Below are positions 25,362 through 38,240 of a stretch of 64,000 bases of DNA, one piece after another. The notes below the pieces were generated by a model, which was not told where the DNA came from, searched no databases, and was given only the letters and a program-made list of their open reading frames with translations. Every line of letters begins with the position of its first letter. The stretch's first letter is position 1. The stretch comes from Streptomyces sp. NRRL S-646. Its GTDB lineage: Bacteria; Actinomycetota; Actinomycetes; Streptomycetales; Streptomycetaceae. The DNA is taken from positions 620,001-684,000 of the forward strand of contig NZ_JODC01000005.1 in NCBI RefSeq assembly GCF_000720765.1. Reading direction: 5' to 3'. A program made the translations under genes and the position numbers.

Positions 25362-26048
25362 TCACAACGGGGGGAGCGCCGGCAGCGGGCCGCCCTGCAC
25401 GGTGAGTCCGGAGCCGTCGCGGCGCCCGGCCAGCCAGCCGAGCAGATCCGGCGCCGGGCCCGAGACGGTGACCTCCGGCTCCGTCGCCTCCCGGCCCGTC
25501 CGCCACGCGCGCGTGCCGTCCGTCAGCCGGGTGGGGGGCACATCGGGGTGCCCGGAAAAGCGCGCGGCCAGGAAATCGATCTCCCGCTCCGAGAACTCCG
25601 CCGGCAGATCCTCCAGCTCGTACCCGATGCCGAGATCCACGTGGTGCAGCTCCACCTCGACCCACCGGCGGAACGGCACCCTGGACGCCGAGTCGGTGAC
25701 CCCGTTGCGCAGCTCCACCGTGCGCGACCAGTCCGCCGGCGCCGCTCCCGTCTCCTGGAAGCGGGCCGCGCTGTCGCGCAGATCGGCGAGCTGGACGTCG
25801 AGGGGGCGCGGGGCGTCCCGCTCGATGTCGGCGTCGCGGGCCTCCCCGGACGGATACATGGGACGGCCCTCGAGGACGTTCACGAGCGCGTCCGCGTTGC
25901 GGGCGAGGTGGGCGAGGACGTGGCCACGGGTCCAGCCGGGGAGCCGTGACGGCTCGGCCACCGACGCGTTGTCCAGTTTGGCGGCTGCGGTGAGCAGCCG
26001 GTCCGTTGCGTCACGTACAGACGCCAGGTCATCACCGTGATCAATCAT
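25362..26048 (-). CDS. Maleylpyruvate isomerase family / DinB-like mycothiol-dependent enzyme
   Basis: A 228-residue protein of the mycothiol-dependent maleylpyruvate isomerase N-terminal (DinB-like four-helix bundle) family. The metal-site histidines are seen in [20 protein letters not shown] and [18 protein letters not shown], and a C-terminal MDMPI-type domain (LTDGTRAW to LLGWLAGR) follows. It probably acts as a thiol-dependent isomerase or transferase, substrate unknown. TAGGGT 8 nt upstream of the ATG may be its -10, which would make the transcript nearly leaderless. Confidence 0.8.
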   Translation of the reverse strand: MIDHGDDLASVRDATDRLLTAAAKLDNASVAEPSRLPGWTRGHVLAHLARNADALVNVLEGRPMYPSGEARDADIERDAPRPLDVQLADLRDSAARFQETGAAPADWSRTVELRNGVTDSASRVPFRRWVEVELHHVDLGIGYELEDLPAEFSEREIDFLAARFSGHPDVPPTRLTDGTRAWRTGREATEPEVTVSGPAPDLLGWLAGRRDGSGLTVQGGPLPALPPL

Positions 26049-26193
26049 GCTGCTGACCCTAGCTTCGCCACACCTTTGGGTGAAGGTGGTGAAGCCGTGC
26101 CGTAAATCGAATGCGCGTGCTATATGGTCGGGCGTGGCGTCGGGCATGCTGGAGGGCCGGGGATTGTTATGCAACCCGGGAATCCGACCGGCG

Positions 26194-26216
26194 TTGTCAG
26201 TGGCTCCCCCTAGTCT
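26194..26216 (+). promoter_or_regulatory. PafBC-type DNA-damage promoter of uvrA
   Basis: TTGTCAGTG (26194-26202), 8 bp, TAGTCT (26211-26216): a perfect RecA-NDp consensus match. The implied +1 near 26223 leaves a leader of about 55 nt before the GTG at 26278. Confidence 0.88.
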
Positions 26217-26277
26217 GAGAAAGCACGGGGGCCTCGCCCCTGTCACTCCTCTCAAGCCAAGAAAGGTGCGGACCGGC

Positions 26278-29307
<3,030 letters not shown>

Positions 29308-29324
29308 ACAGGTCCGGAACAGTT

Positions 29325-29361
29325 CGGCGCCCCCGCGGGAGAACCCCCCTCGGGGGCGCCG
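29325..29361. terminator. Terminator between uvrA and the PfkB kinase
   Basis: CGGCGCCCCCG and its exact complement (11-bp stem, 15-nt loop) in the 102-bp convergent gap. Confidence 0.7.
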
Positions 29362-29409
29362 CTCGTTGCCGGCCGGGCTGCCGGGCCCGCGCACGGGATA
29401 AAACGGCCC

Positions 29410-30321
29410 CTACGCCTCGTCCACTTCGGACGCGTACGGCGGCTCCGCGCCCGCCCGGGAGCAGGTGATCGCGGCTGCCCGCGCCGCGAAGCGCAGCAGC
29501 CTGGTCCAGCCCTCGGCGCCCAGTCCCAGGAGCGCCTCGGAGGACAGGGCGTTTCGGGCGGCCAGACCATGCAGGAGCGCCGCGTTCACCGTGTCGCCGG
29601 CGCCTATGGTGTCGACGACGTCGACCTTCTCGCCCGGCGCGGGGTACACCGCCCCGTCCCGGGTGAAGGCGCTGAGCCCGTCGCCGCCATGAGTGATCAC
29701 GACCGCCGCGGGTCCGGCGGCCAGCCACTCCCGCGGGGAGCCGCCCAGCCACAGGGCGTCCTCCTCGGACATCTTGAGCAGCGACACCGAGGGCAGCCAG
29801 CTCCGGAAACGCGCCCGGTAGGCGTCCGCGTCGGGAATCAGGCCCGCCCGGATGTTGGGGTCGAGTGCGGTGAACACGCCCTGCGCGGCCGCGGTCCGCA
29901 GCAGGCTCTCGTAGGCCGTCGCCCCCGGCTCCAGGACGAGCGAGCAGGTGCCGAAGGACACGGCCCGCGTCCCGGCGGGGAGCGCCTCGGGCGCCGCGAA
30001 CAGCCGGTCGGCGGTGCCCTCGACGTAGAAGGAGTAGGCGGCGGATCCGTTTCCGTCGATCGTGGCGACCGCGAGGGTGGTCGGCTCCGCACCGCGCTGC
30101 ACGGCCGAGACGTCCACGCCCGCTGCACGGAGCCCGTCGAGCAACGCCTCGCCGAAGGCGTCGCGGGAGGTGCGGGAGCAGAACGCCGTGGGGGAGCCGA
30201 GACGGCCGAGGGCCACGGCCGTGTTGTACGGGCCGCCGCCGAGCACCGGCTTCAGGCCTGCGAGGGCCCCCGTACCCTGCGGTACCAGGTCGATCAGAGC
30301 CTCACCGGCGACGACGATCAC
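29410..30321 (-). CDS. PfkB-family carbohydrate kinase (fructokinase-like)
   Basis: A 303-residue ribokinase-superfamily sugar kinase. It starts VIVVAGEALIDLVPQ, with GGGPYNTAVALGRLG early on (PfkB signature 1) and the catalytic DTIGAGDTVNAALLHGL near residues 233-249. The likely role is fructose or related sugar phosphorylation. The GTG at 30321 overlaps the stop of the LacI-type regulator by 4 bp (GTGA), so the pair is a coupled operon and the kinase substrate is probably the regulator's inducer or a relative. Confidence 0.87.
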   Translation of the reverse strand: MIVVAGEALIDLVPQGTGALAGLKPVLGGGPYNTAVALGRLGSPTAFCSRTSRDAFGEALLDGLRAAGVDVSAVQRGAEPTTLAVATIDGNGSAAYSFYVEGTADRLFAAPEALPAGTRAVSFGTCSLVLEPGATAYESLLRTAAAQGVFTALDPNIRAGLIPDADAYRARFRSWLPSVSLLKMSEEDALWLGGSPREWLAAGPAAVVITHGGDGLSAFTRDGAVYPAPGEKVDVVDTIGAGDTVNAALLHGLAARNALSSEALLGLGAEGWTRLLRFAARAAAITCSRAGAEPPYASEVDEA

Positions 30322-31430
30322 GAGGCGGTTCCTTTCTCGCGCTTCCCGAACTTCTCGGGCTTCTCGGATTTCTCGAACTTCTCTGTCTGTTCGGGTTGTT
30401 CTGACCGCACCGGTTCGTCCGGGCAGCCGCACGAGGTCCGGTGGACGAAGGTGCAGGGGAGCCGCAGGGTGCGGGCGGGGCGGTCCGGGGAGGCGAGGCG
30501 TTCCAGGAGCACCCGTACCGCCTGGGCGCCGATCTCCCGGCTGGGCTGGGCGACGGCGGTCAGTCGGGGCGAGAACAGGTCTGCCCAGGCGAAGTCGTCG
30601 AAGCAGCACAGGGCCATGTCCTCGGGCACGGACAGACCGCGGTCGCGCAGGGCGCGCAGGGCACCGATGGTCATCGCGTTGTTGGCGGTGACGAGAGCGG
30701 TGGGCGGGGCGGCGAGGGAGAGAAGAGCCGTGGTGGCGCGCTCGGCGTCGGCGGATTCGGAGTTGCCGTGCACCAGAAGGCGTTCGTCGTGGGGGAGCCC
30801 GGAGGCGGCGAGGCCGTGGCGGTACCCGGCGACGCGTTCGCGGGTGGTACTGAGCCCGGGCCGGCCTGCGACGAGGGCGATCCGGCGATGGCCGAGCTCG
30901 GCGAGATGGGTGACCAGCCGGGTGGTGGGTTCGACGCTCTCGGCGCAGACCTGGTCGTAGGCAGGCGTGCCGTCGGCCGGGGTGGCGACGAGCCGGTCCA
31001 GGAAGACGGCCGGCACGCCGTGGCGGCCGAGGTAGGCGAGGAGGTCGCCCGGGTTCGCCGAAGGGGCGACGATCATGCCGTCGACCCGGCGTTCCTGGAG
31101 GAGCTGGACGACCTTGCGCTCGTGCTCCGGGTCGTCGTGCGGATCGGCGATGAGCAGGCTGTAGCCGTGTTCCAGGGCGCCCGCCTCGACGCCTTGGAGG
31201 ATCTCGGTAAAGTACGGGTTGCTGATCGCCGACACCGCGAGCCCGATGGAGCGGGTGCGCGAGGTCACCAGGGAGCGGGCGAGGGTGTTCGGGGTGTAGC
31301 CGAGCCGGTCGACGGCGTCCAGGACCGCCTGGCGGGTGTGGGGCAGGACGGGCCGGGTGTCGTTCAGGACGTGCGAGACGGTCGCCACGGACACCCCGGC
31401 GCTTCGAGCGACGTCGGCCATGGTCGCCAT
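30318..31430 (-). CDS. LacI-family transcriptional regulator
   Basis: A 370-residue LacI/GalR repressor. The N-terminal HTH and hinge helix are MADVARSAGVSVATVSHVLNDTRP and RLGYTPNTLARSLV. The sugar-binding core (ISNPYFTEILQGVEAGALEHGY to GAQAVRVLLERLASP) follows, then the effector-domain end RTLRLPCTFVHRTSCG. An extra C-terminal tail of about 30 residues is low-complexity and charged (EKFEKSEKPEKF). GGGGGA lies 6-10 nt upstream of the ATG at 31430. A 28-bp palindromic operator sits 80 bp upstream, suggesting autoregulation of this regulator-kinase operon. Confidence 0.9.
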   Translation of the reverse strand: MATMADVARSAGVSVATVSHVLNDTRPVLPHTRQAVLDAVDRLGYTPNTLARSLVTSRTRSIGLAVSAISNPYFTEILQGVEAGALEHGYSLLIADPHDDPEHERKVVQLLQERRVDGMIVAPSANPGDLLAYLGRHGVPAVFLDRLVATPADGTPAYDQVCAESVEPTTRLVTHLAELGHRRIALVAGRPGLSTTRERVAGYRHGLAASGLPHDERLLVHGNSESADAERATTALLSLAAPPTALVTANNAMTIGALRALRDRGLSVPEDMALCCFDDFAWADLFSPRLTAVAQPSREIGAQAVRVLLERLASPDRPARTLRLPCTFVHRTSCGCPDEPVRSEQPEQTEKFEKSEKPEKFGKREKGTAS

Positions 31431-31510
31431 CGCGTCCCCCTTCCTGGGCCCGGCCTCATTCGACGGCACCGCGTGCCTTCCGGCCGGGACGGTATCCCAT
31501 CCGGCGTCCC

Positions 31511-31538
31511 ACGTAAACGTTTGCGCAAACGTTTACGT
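31511..31538. promoter_or_regulatory. 28-bp perfect palindrome, LacI-type operator
   Basis: A perfect 28-bp inverted repeat containing two AAACGTTT cores (31515-31522 and 31527-31534) flanking a central TTGCGCAA. Both core types resemble LacI/GalR operator centres, so it may bind two dimers spaced 12 bp apart. It is just upstream of the lacI-type gene and 50 bp from the 3' end of the HTH gene. Confidence 0.8.
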
Positions 31539-31588
31539 CCAGTAATGAGGGAGAAGTGCGCCGATCTGGCCGGCCCGTCGGGCAGGGC

Positions 31589-32545
31589 TCACTCCCAGTC
31601 CCACCCGATGCCCACGATCCCCGTCCGCACCCGGGGCTCGACGAGGTGGACCGAGCGGTGGCGGCCGCTGAGGGGCAGTTCCTGGCGGCCGCTGCGCGGG
31701 GCCGCGGGCGAGTGCTGGGCGAAGCGGTGGCAGCGGGAGGGCAGGGCCTGCTCGTCGAAGCGCACCTGGAGCGCGTACTGCCCGCCGGCCGGCCCGAAGC
31801 CGCGGATGTACTCGCGGGACACGCCGGCGGTGCCGTCCTCGATGCCGTAGCGGAAGAGGAAGGTGTCCCCGGCCCGCAGGCGGGTGTCGAAGAGGAGCTC
31901 GGTCACGAGCACGCCGGTGTCGTGGTGCACGCGCACGCGTCCCGTGCGGCAGTTCTCCAGTGCGTGCACCCGCATGCGTTCCGGCGCGCACCCCGGGTCG
32001 CCGTGGTGGACGGCCACGAAGCGGTCGACGCCGTCCTTGTGGGCGCGCACTATGTGGTGGGACTCGCGCCCCGCCAGTTCGCGGTGCGCGCCGATGCGTA
32101 CCCGCTCGTGGTGCCCGAGGGTGTGCAGGCCGCCGTCCAGGGGCGAGCCCAGTTCCGCCAGCAGCCGCTCCAGGACGCCCGAGGCCTCCACCAGGGCGCG
32201 GTAGGAGCGGCCTGCGGGCCGCCCCGCGCACGAGGGTTCGTCGGTCTCGGCGAGCAGCCGGATCAGGGACTCCTCCGGCAGCTGGAGGATCTCCTCCAGC
32301 GCGCGTACCGCCCGCAGGGACTCGGGGCGCTGCGGGCGTCGGGCACCCTGCTGCCAGTAACTCAGGCTCGTCACACCGACCTTGACCCCGTAGCGCGACA
32401 GATGGTGCTGCACGCGCTGCAGCGGCAGTCCGCGGGCGGCGATCGCGGCACGCAGTGCGACATGGAAGGGGCCGCCTCGCAGGGCCGAGTCCAGTTCTGC
32501 GGTCGCGACGACGGCGACGTCCGCGTGCTGTGTGGCGTGCGGCAT
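31589..32545 (-). CDS. HTH (XRE-like) regulator with large effector domain
   Basis: A 318-residue actinobacterial regulator. The N-terminal part contains a helix-turn-helix-like region (LPLQRVQHHLSRYGVKVGVTSLSYWQQGARRPQRPESLRAVRALEEIL, about residues 40-88). The remaining two-thirds are a beta-rich domain of unknown ligand (RHELAGRESHHIVRAH-like, TGRVRVHHDTGVLVTELLFDTRLRAGDTFLFRYGIED). AAAGG about 9 nt upstream supports the ATG at 32545. Function beyond DNA binding is not assignable. It is divergent from uvrC across a 500-bp gap. Confidence 0.7.
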   Translation of the reverse strand: MPHATQHADVAVVATAELDSALRGGPFHVALRAAIAARGLPLQRVQHHLSRYGVKVGVTSLSYWQQGARRPQRPESLRAVRALEEILQLPEESLIRLLAETDEPSCAGRPAGRSYRALVEASGVLERLLAELGSPLDGGLHTLGHHERVRIGAHRELAGRESHHIVRAHKDGVDRFVAVHHGDPGCAPERMRVHALENCRTGRVRVHHDTGVLVTELLFDTRLRAGDTFLFRYGIEDGTAGVSREYIRGFGPAGGQYALQVRFDEQALPSRCHRFAQHSPAAPRSGRQELPLSGRHRSVHLVEPRVRTGIVGIGWDWE

Positions 32546-33010
32546 GCAGGGGCCTTTCTGTGAATGCTCGCTACGGCTGGTCGGGCCGGGTTCTGCGTGG
32601 TGTCGGGGCCACCCCGTCGGCGCCGTGGAGTCTTCACATCCGTACGCCGTCGTTCCCGGTCCCGAGTTCCCCCGCATTGAAGCGTGTTGACCTAGTCCCG
32701 ACAACACCTGAGACCCAACAGCGGTGTACTCCTGGCCGAGACCCGATCGGTGGCTCCAAGTCGGTGCGCCGGTCCCGTCGTTGCCGAGCACCTTTCCGGT
32801 GGGGCGGGCGGGAGACGCCGTTCGACCCCCGGCACGGGCCTCGCACACGGGCACGGCCCGCAGAGTGTGGGTCACCGAGCGGACGAGACGCCCCCAGCAG
32901 CCCGGGCAGACGCCGCCTCACCCAGGCCGGCGACGATCACCGCAGTGTCCTGGCTCTTGCGACGTTCCTCGAGTCCCGGTGGCCCGCGCGGCGGCGTTGT
33001 CCACAGGCCC
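32546..33010. other. Intergenic region between HTH regulator and uvrC
   Basis: About 465 bp. No gene was supported; short open frames lack ribosome sites and family motifs. A weak GTGTTG/CAACAC inverted repeat lies near 32685-32708. Only the uvrC promoter at its right end is convincing. Confidence 0.6.
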
Positions 33011-33016
33011 GCCGCA

Positions 33017-33039
33017 CTGTCAGCGCTCGCCAGTAGGGT
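33017..33039 (+). promoter_or_regulatory. PafBC-type DNA-damage promoter of uvrC
   Basis: CTGTCAGCG (33017-33025), 8 bp, TAGGGT (33034-33039). Two mismatches to TTGTCRGTG but exact spacing and -10. The ATG at 33047 is 7 nt past the -10, so the transcript should be leaderless. Confidence 0.65.
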
Positions 33040-33046
33040 GTGAGAC

Positions 33047-35077
33047 ATGGCCGATCCCTCCAGCTACCGCCCCAAGCCGGGACAGATCCCGGACTCGCCA
33101 GGGGTGTACAGGTTCCGTGACGAGCACCGCCGGGTGATCTACGTCGGAAAGGCGAAGAGCCTGCGCCAGCGCCTGGCGAACTACTTCCAGGACCTGGCCG
33201 GCCTCCACCCCCGCACCCGCTCCATGGTCACCACGGCTGCGTCCGTGGAGTGGACCGTGGTGTCCACGGAGGTCGAGGCCCTGCAGCTGGAGTACTCCTG
33301 GATCAAGGAGTACGACCCCCGGTTCAACGTCAAGTACCGCGACGACAAGAGCTACCCGTACCTCGCGGTGACGATGAACGAGGAGTTTCCGCGCGTCCAG
33401 GTGATGCGCGGCCACAAGCGCAAGGGGGTGCGCTACTTCGGGCCGTACGGGCACGCGTGGGCGATCCGCGACACCGTGGACCTCCTGCTGCGCGTCTTCC
33501 CGGTGCGGACCTGCTCGGCGGGTGTCTTCAAGAACGCCGCCCGCACCGGCCGCCCCTGTCTGCTCGGCTACATCGGCAAGTGCTCCGCCCCCTGCGTCGA
33601 GCGCGTCTCCGCCGAGGAGCACCGCGAACTGGCCGAGGAGTTCTGCGACTTCATGGCCGGCCGTACGGGGACGTACCTCCGCCGCCTCGAGAAGCAGATG
33701 ACCCAGGCGGCCGAGGAGATGGAGTACGAGCGGGCGGCCCGCCTGCGCGACGACATCGAGGCCCTGAAGAAGGCCATGGAGAAGAACGCGGTCGTGCTCG
33801 CCGACGCGACCGACGCCGACCTGATCGCGGTCGCCGAGGACGAGCTGGAGGCGGCCGTCCAGATCTTCCACGTGCGCGGCGGGCGGGTGCGCGGCCAGCG
33901 CGGCTGGGTCACCGACAAGGTCGAGGAGATCACCACCGGCGCCCTGGTCGAACACGCCCTGCAGCAGCTGTACGGCGAGGAGAAGGGCGACTCCGTCCCC
34001 AAGGAGGTCCTCGTCCCGGCCCTGCCCGACCCGGTCGAGCCCGTCCAGGAGTGGCTCACCGAGCGCCGCGGCTCGGGCGTCTCGCTGCGCATCCCGCAGC
34101 GCGGCGACAAGAAGGCCCTGATGGAGACGGTGGAGCGCAATGCCCAGCAGGCGCTCGTGCTGCACAAGACCAAGCGCGCCTCCGACCTGACCACGCGCTC
34201 GCGCGCCCTGGAGGAGATCGCCGAGGCTCTCGACCTGGAAAGCGCACCCCTCCGCATCGAGTGCTACGACATCTCGCACCTCCAGGGCGACGACGTCGTG
34301 GCCTCCATGGTCGTCTTCGAGGACGGGCTGCAGCGCAAGAGCGAGTACCGCCGCTTCCAGATCAAGGGCTTCGAAGGACAGGACGACGTCCGCTCCATGC
34401 ACGAGGTGATCAACCGCCGCTTCAAGCGGTACCTCGCGGAGAAGGAGAAGACGGGGGAGTGGGCCGACGGCGAGAACACGCTCACCGAGGAGGACGGCCG
34501 CCCCAAGAAGTTCGCCTACCCGCCCCAGCTCCTCGTCGTCGACGGCGGGCAGCCACAGGTCGCGGCCGCCAAGAAGGCCCTGGACGAGCTCGGTATCGAC
34601 GACGTCGCCGTGTGCGGCCTCGCCAAGCGCCTGGAGGAGGTGTGGCTGCCGGAGGACGACGACCCGGTGGTCCTGCCCCGCACCAGCGAGGGCCTCTACC
34701 TGCTGCAGCGCGTCCGCGACGAGGCCCACCGCTTTGCGATCACCTACCAGCGCACCAAGCGGGCCAAGCGCTTCCGCTCGAGCCCGCTGGACGACGTGCC
34801 GGGACTCGGGGACACACGCAAGCAGGCACTCCTGAAACATTTCGGTTCATTGAAGAAACTACGATCCGCCACCATCGACCAGATCTGCGAGGTTCCCGGC
34901 ATAGGCCGCAAGACGGCCGAGACGATCGCCGTGGCGCTCGCCCAGGCGGCCCCGGCCGCACCCGCCGTGAACACGGCGACTGGAGAGATCATGGAGGAGG
35001 AACCCGGAACAATGGGTTCCAGCGGGCAGTCCGTAACCATGGGCGCCCCGGACGAACGACGGGGGCAGGAGACATGA
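33047..35077 (+). CDS. uvrC: Excinuclease ABC subunit C
   Basis: A 676-residue dual-incision nuclease of nucleotide excision repair. The N-terminal GIY-YIG-type domain reads [25 protein letters not shown] (about residues 18-45). A UVR motif ([16 protein letters not shown]) mediates UvrB binding. The RNase H-like C-terminal nuclease contains [25 protein letters not shown] and [11 protein letters not shown], and tandem HhH motifs ([37 protein letters not shown]) are near the end. Its stop overlaps the ATG of rapZ (ATGA), and it leads the four-gene uvrC-rapZ-yvcK-whiA operon. Confidence 0.97.
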   Translation: MADPSSYRPKPGQIPDSPGVYRFRDEHRRVIYVGKAKSLRQRLANYFQDLAGLHPRTRSMVTTAASVEWTVVSTEVEALQLEYSWIKEYDPRFNVKYRDDKSYPYLAVTMNEEFPRVQVMRGHKRKGVRYFGPYGHAWAIRDTVDLLLRVFPVRTCSAGVFKNAARTGRPCLLGYIGKCSAPCVERVSAEEHRELAEEFCDFMAGRTGTYLRRLEKQMTQAAEEMEYERAARLRDDIEALKKAMEKNAVVLADATDADLIAVAEDELEAAVQIFHVRGGRVRGQRGWVTDKVEEITTGALVEHALQQLYGEEKGDSVPKEVLVPALPDPVEPVQEWLTERRGSGVSLRIPQRGDKKALMETVERNAQQALVLHKTKRASDLTTRSRALEEIAEALDLESAPLRIECYDISHLQGDDVVASMVVFEDGLQRKSEYRRFQIKGFEGQDDVRSMHEVINRRFKRYLAEKEKTGEWADGENTLTEEDGRPKKFAYPPQLLVVDGGQPQVAAAKKALDELGIDDVAVCGLAKRLEEVWLPEDDDPVVLPRTSEGLYLLQRVRDEAHRFAITYQRTKRAKRFRSSPLDDVPGLGDTRKQALLKHFGSLKKLRSATIDQICEVPGIGRKTAETIAVALAQAAPAAPAVNTATGEIMEEEPGTMGSSGQSVTMGAPDERRGQET

Positions 35078-36030
35078 ATGTGAACGAGCACGACGGGCAA
35101 GAAAGCCAGGCCGGAGACGGAGCACAGGTGGCTACGGGCAGCGACACACCCGGGGCGGTGCCCGAGGCCGCCATTCCCGAGCTGGTGATCATCTCGGGTA
35201 TGTCCGGGGCGGGCAGGTCGACCGCCGCCAAGTGTCTGGAGGACCTCGGCTGGTTCGTCGTCGACAACCTGCCGCCCGCGCTGATCCCCACCATGGTGGA
35301 ACTCGGCGCCCGCTCGCAGGGCAACGTGGCGAGGATCGCGGTCGTCGTCGACGTCCGCGGCCGCCGCTTCTTCGACAACCTCCGCGAGTCCCTCGCCGAC
35401 CTGGAGGCCAAGCACGTCACCCGGCGGATCGTCTTCCTGGAGTCCTCCGACGACGCCCTGGTGCGCCGCTTCGAGTCGGTGCGCCGCCCGCACCCCCTGC
35501 AGGGCGACGGCCGCATCGTCGACGGCATCGCCGCCGAGCGCGAGCTGCTGCGCGAGCTGCGCGGCGACGCCGACCTGGTGATCGACACCTCCAGCCTGAA
35601 CGTGCACGAGCTGCGCGCCAAGATGGACGCCCAGTTCGCCGGCGAGGAGGAGCCCGAGCTGCGGGCCACCGTCATGTCCTTCGGTTTCAAGTACGGCCTC
35701 CCGGTCGACGCCGACCTGGTCGCGGACATGCGCTTCCTGCCCAACCCGCACTGGGTCCCCGAGCTGCGCCCCTTCACCGGCCTGAACGAAGAGGTCGCCG
35801 CGTACGTCTTCAACCAGCCCGGTGCCAAGGAGTTCCTCGACCGCTACGCCGAGCTGCTCCGCCTCATCGCGGCCGGCTACCGCCGCGAGGGCAAGCGCTA
35901 CGTGACCATCGCCATCGGCTGCACGGGCGGCAAGCACCGCTCGGTGGCCATGTCGGAGAAGCTCGCCGCACGTCTTGCGGCCGAGGGTGTGGAGACGGTG
36001 CTCGTGCACCGGGACATGGGACGCGAATGA
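35074..36030 (+). CDS. rapZ: RNase adaptor / nucleotide-binding protein RapZ (YvcJ)
   Basis: A 318-residue P-loop nucleotide-binding protein of the RapZ/YvcJ family. In enterobacteria the family controls GlmS through small RNAs; in Gram-positives it is linked to competence and cell-wall metabolism. Walker A is [14 protein letters not shown] (about residues 42-55), with Arg in place of the usual Lys. The conserved C-terminal motif [17 protein letters not shown] follows [26 protein letters not shown]. The first 30 residues are unstructured and variable. It overlaps uvrC and yvcK by 4 bp each. Confidence 0.93.
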   Translation: MNVNEHDGQESQAGDGAQVATGSDTPGAVPEAAIPELVIISGMSGAGRSTAAKCLEDLGWFVVDNLPPALIPTMVELGARSQGNVARIAVVVDVRGRRFFDNLRESLADLEAKHVTRRIVFLESSDDALVRRFESVRRPHPLQGDGRIVDGIAAERELLRELRGDADLVIDTSSLNVHELRAKMDAQFAGEEEPELRATVMSFGFKYGLPVDADLVADMRFLPNPHWVPELRPFTGLNEEVAAYVFNQPGAKEFLDRYAELLRLIAAGYRREGKRYVTIAIGCTGGKHRSVAMSEKLAARLAAEGVETVLVHRDMGRE

Positions 36031-37094
36031 CGGAGCGTTCTCCGCGGCTGAGCAGGCTGCGCCGGGTCGTGCCCGAGTCCCGCGCGGGCCGGCCCGTCGA
36101 GGCCCGCGGCGCCCGGCCGCGCCGCCGCGGCGCCCAGCCCAAGGTCGTCGCCCTCGGCGGCGGCATGGGCCTGTCCGCCTCGCTCGCCGCGCTGCGCCGG
36201 ATCACCGGCGACCTCACCGCCGTCGTCACCGTGGCCGACGACGGGGGCTCCAGCGGACGCCTGCGCGACGAGCTGGGCGTGCTGCCGCCCGGCGACCTGC
36301 GCAAGGCGCTGGCCGCGCTGTGCGGCGACGACGACTGGGGACAGACCTGGGCCCGGGTCATCCAGCACCGCTTCCAGTCCAAGGGCGACCTGCACGAACA
36401 CGCGGTCGGCAACCTGCTGATCGTCGCCCTGTGGGAACAGCTCGGCGACCATGTCCAGGCCCTCGACCTGGTCGGCAAGCTGCTCGGCGCGCACGGGCGC
36501 GTGCTGCCCATGTCCGCCGTACCCCTGGAGCTGCAGGCACTGGTCAAGGGGCACGCCCCGGAGCGGCCCGAGGACGTCGACACCGTGCGGGGACAGGCGA
36601 ACGTGGCGCTCACGCCGGGCGAGGTGCAGTCCGTGCACCTCGTGCCGCACGACCCGCCCGCCGTCCCCGAGGCCGTCGAGGCGGTGCTGGACGCCGACTG
36701 GGTCGTCCTCGGCCCCGGCTCCTGGTTCTCCTCGGTCATCCCGCACCTGCTCGTTCCCGAACTCCTGGACGCCCTCACCGAGACGAAGGCGCGCCGGGTA
36801 CTCTCGCTGAACCTCGCCCCGCAGCCCGGAGAAACCGAAGGCTTCTCCCCGCAGCGTCATTTGGAGGTTTTGGGACGACACGCCCCTAAACTCGCCCTGG
36901 ACGTGGTGCTGGCCGACGAGGCCGCCGTGCCTGACCGTGACGTGCTCACCGAGGCCGCCGAGCGGTTCGGTGCCGCGGTCGAGCTCGCGCCGGTGGCCCG
37001 GAGGGACGGAACTCCGCGGCACGACCCGGAGCTGCTGGCCGCCGCGTACGACCGTATTTTTCGGATGCATGGAAGGATCGGCCCATGGCGATGA
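36027..37094 (+). CDS. yvcK: YvcK-family UDP-sugar-binding/gluconeogenesis factor
   Basis: A 355-residue CofD-like fold protein of the YvcK/CuvA group, needed in other Gram-positives for growth on gluconeogenic carbon sources and for cell-wall homeostasis, probably through UDP-sugar binding. The glycine-rich N-terminal [20 protein letters not shown] (about residues 38-58), [33 protein letters not shown] and [20 protein letters not shown] are all present. The first 35 residues are Arg-rich. ATGA overlap with rapZ; the 3' end overlaps whiA by 10 bp. Confidence 0.93.
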   Translation: MTERSPRLSRLRRVVPESRAGRPVEARGARPRRRGAQPKVVALGGGMGLSASLAALRRITGDLTAVVTVADDGGSSGRLRDELGVLPPGDLRKALAALCGDDDWGQTWARVIQHRFQSKGDLHEHAVGNLLIVALWEQLGDHVQALDLVGKLLGAHGRVLPMSAVPLELQALVKGHAPERPEDVDTVRGQANVALTPGEVQSVHLVPHDPPAVPEAVEAVLDADWVVLGPGSWFSSVIPHLLVPELLDALTETKARRVLSLNLAPQPGETEGFSPQRHLEVLGRHAPKLALDVVLADEAAVPDRDVLTEAAERFGAAVELAPVARRDGTPRHDPELLAAAYDRIFRMHGRIGPWR

Positions 37095-38074
37095 CGGCAG
37101 CGGTGAAGGACGAGATCTCCCGGCTCCCCGTCACCCGGACCTGCTGCAGAAAGGCGGAGGTCTCCGCCATTCTGCGGTTCGCCGGCGGCCTCCACCTGGT
37201 CAGCGGGCGCATCGTGATCGAAGCGGAGCTGGACACCGCGATGGCGGCGCGGCGCCTGAAGCGGGACATCCTGGAGATCTTCGGTCACAGCTCCGAACTG
37301 ATCGTGATGGCGCCGGGCGGACTGCGCCGCGGTTCGCGCTATGTCGTACGGGTCGTCGCCGGCGGCGACCAGCTGGCCCGGCAGACCGGTCTCGTCGACG
37401 GCCGTGGCCGCCCGATCCGCGGTCTGCCCCCGCAGGTGGTCTCGGGGGCCACCTGCGATGCGGAGGCCGCCTGGCGAGGCGCCTTCCTGGCGCACGGCTC
37501 GCTGACCGAGCCCGGCCGCTCCTCCTCCCTGGAGGTGACCTGCCCCGGCCCGGAGGCCGCGCTCGCGCTGGTCGGCGCCGCCCGCCGGCTGTCGATCGCC
37601 GCGAAGGCGCGCGAGGTACGCGGCGTGGACCGCGTGGTCGTCCGCGACGGCGACGCGATCGGCGCCCTGCTCACCCGCCTCGGCGCGCACGAGTCGGTGC
37701 TGGCCTGGGAGGAGCGCCGGATGCGCCGCGAGGTGCGGGCCACGGCGAACCGTCTCGCCAACTTCGACGACGCCAACCTGCGCCGCTCCGCACGCGCGGC
37801 CGTCGCAGCCGGCGCCCGCGTCCAGCGCGCCCTGGAGATCCTCGGCGACGAGGTCCCCGAGCACCTCGCGGCCGCCGGGCGGCTGCGCATGGAGCACAAG
37901 CAGGCCTCGCTGGAGGAGCTGGGCGCGCTCGCCGACCCGCCGCTGACCAAGGACGCCGTCGCCGGCCGTATCCGCCGACTCCTTGCGATGGCCGACAAGC
38001 GCGCCTCCGACCTCGGCATTCCGGGCACGGAGTCCAGCATCACCGAGGAGATGGCCGACAACCTGGTCGGCTGA
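37085..38074 (+). CDS. whiA: Sporulation transcription factor WhiA
   Basis: A 329-residue WhiA regulator that, together with WhiB in Streptomyces, switches on septation and chromosome segregation genes in aerial hyphae. It has an LAGLIDADG-like N-terminal domain ([36 protein letters not shown]) and a C-terminal HTH ([38 protein letters not shown]). The start overlaps yvcK by 10 bp, with a second ATG two codons later. Strong taxonomic marker. A hairpin follows. Confidence 0.97.
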   Translation: MAMTAAVKDEISRLPVTRTCCRKAEVSAILRFAGGLHLVSGRIVIEAELDTAMAARRLKRDILEIFGHSSELIVMAPGGLRRGSRYVVRVVAGGDQLARQTGLVDGRGRPIRGLPPQVVSGATCDAEAAWRGAFLAHGSLTEPGRSSSLEVTCPGPEAALALVGAARRLSIAAKAREVRGVDRVVVRDGDAIGALLTRLGAHESVLAWEERRMRREVRATANRLANFDDANLRRSARAAVAAGARVQRALEILGDEVPEHLAAAGRLRMEHKQASLEELGALADPPLTKDAVAGRIRRLLAMADKRASDLGIPGTESSITEEMADNLVG

Positions 38075-38106
38075 CCTCGCAGAAGTACACCTGAAGAACG
38101 CTCAAC

Positions 38107-38147
38107 ATGCCGGTGCCGGCGCCCACTTGGGACGCCGGCACCGGCAT
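38107..38147 (+). terminator. Terminator after whiA
   Basis: ATGCCGGTGCCGGCG and its complement (15-bp stem, 11-nt loop) 33 bp after the whiA stop. Confidence 0.75.
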
Positions 38148-38240
38148 TTGTCTGTCCGTGAGGCACTCTTGACTGGATCATGAAGTGTCATGAGCCTGGC
38201 AACAGTTCGCTGCTGTGGCGGACCATTGCTAGGGGGGTTC

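Noticed and set aside
33020..34840. A 606-codon minus-strand open frame antisense to uvrC
   Set aside because: Low-complexity translation without motifs; uvrC is clearly the coding strand.
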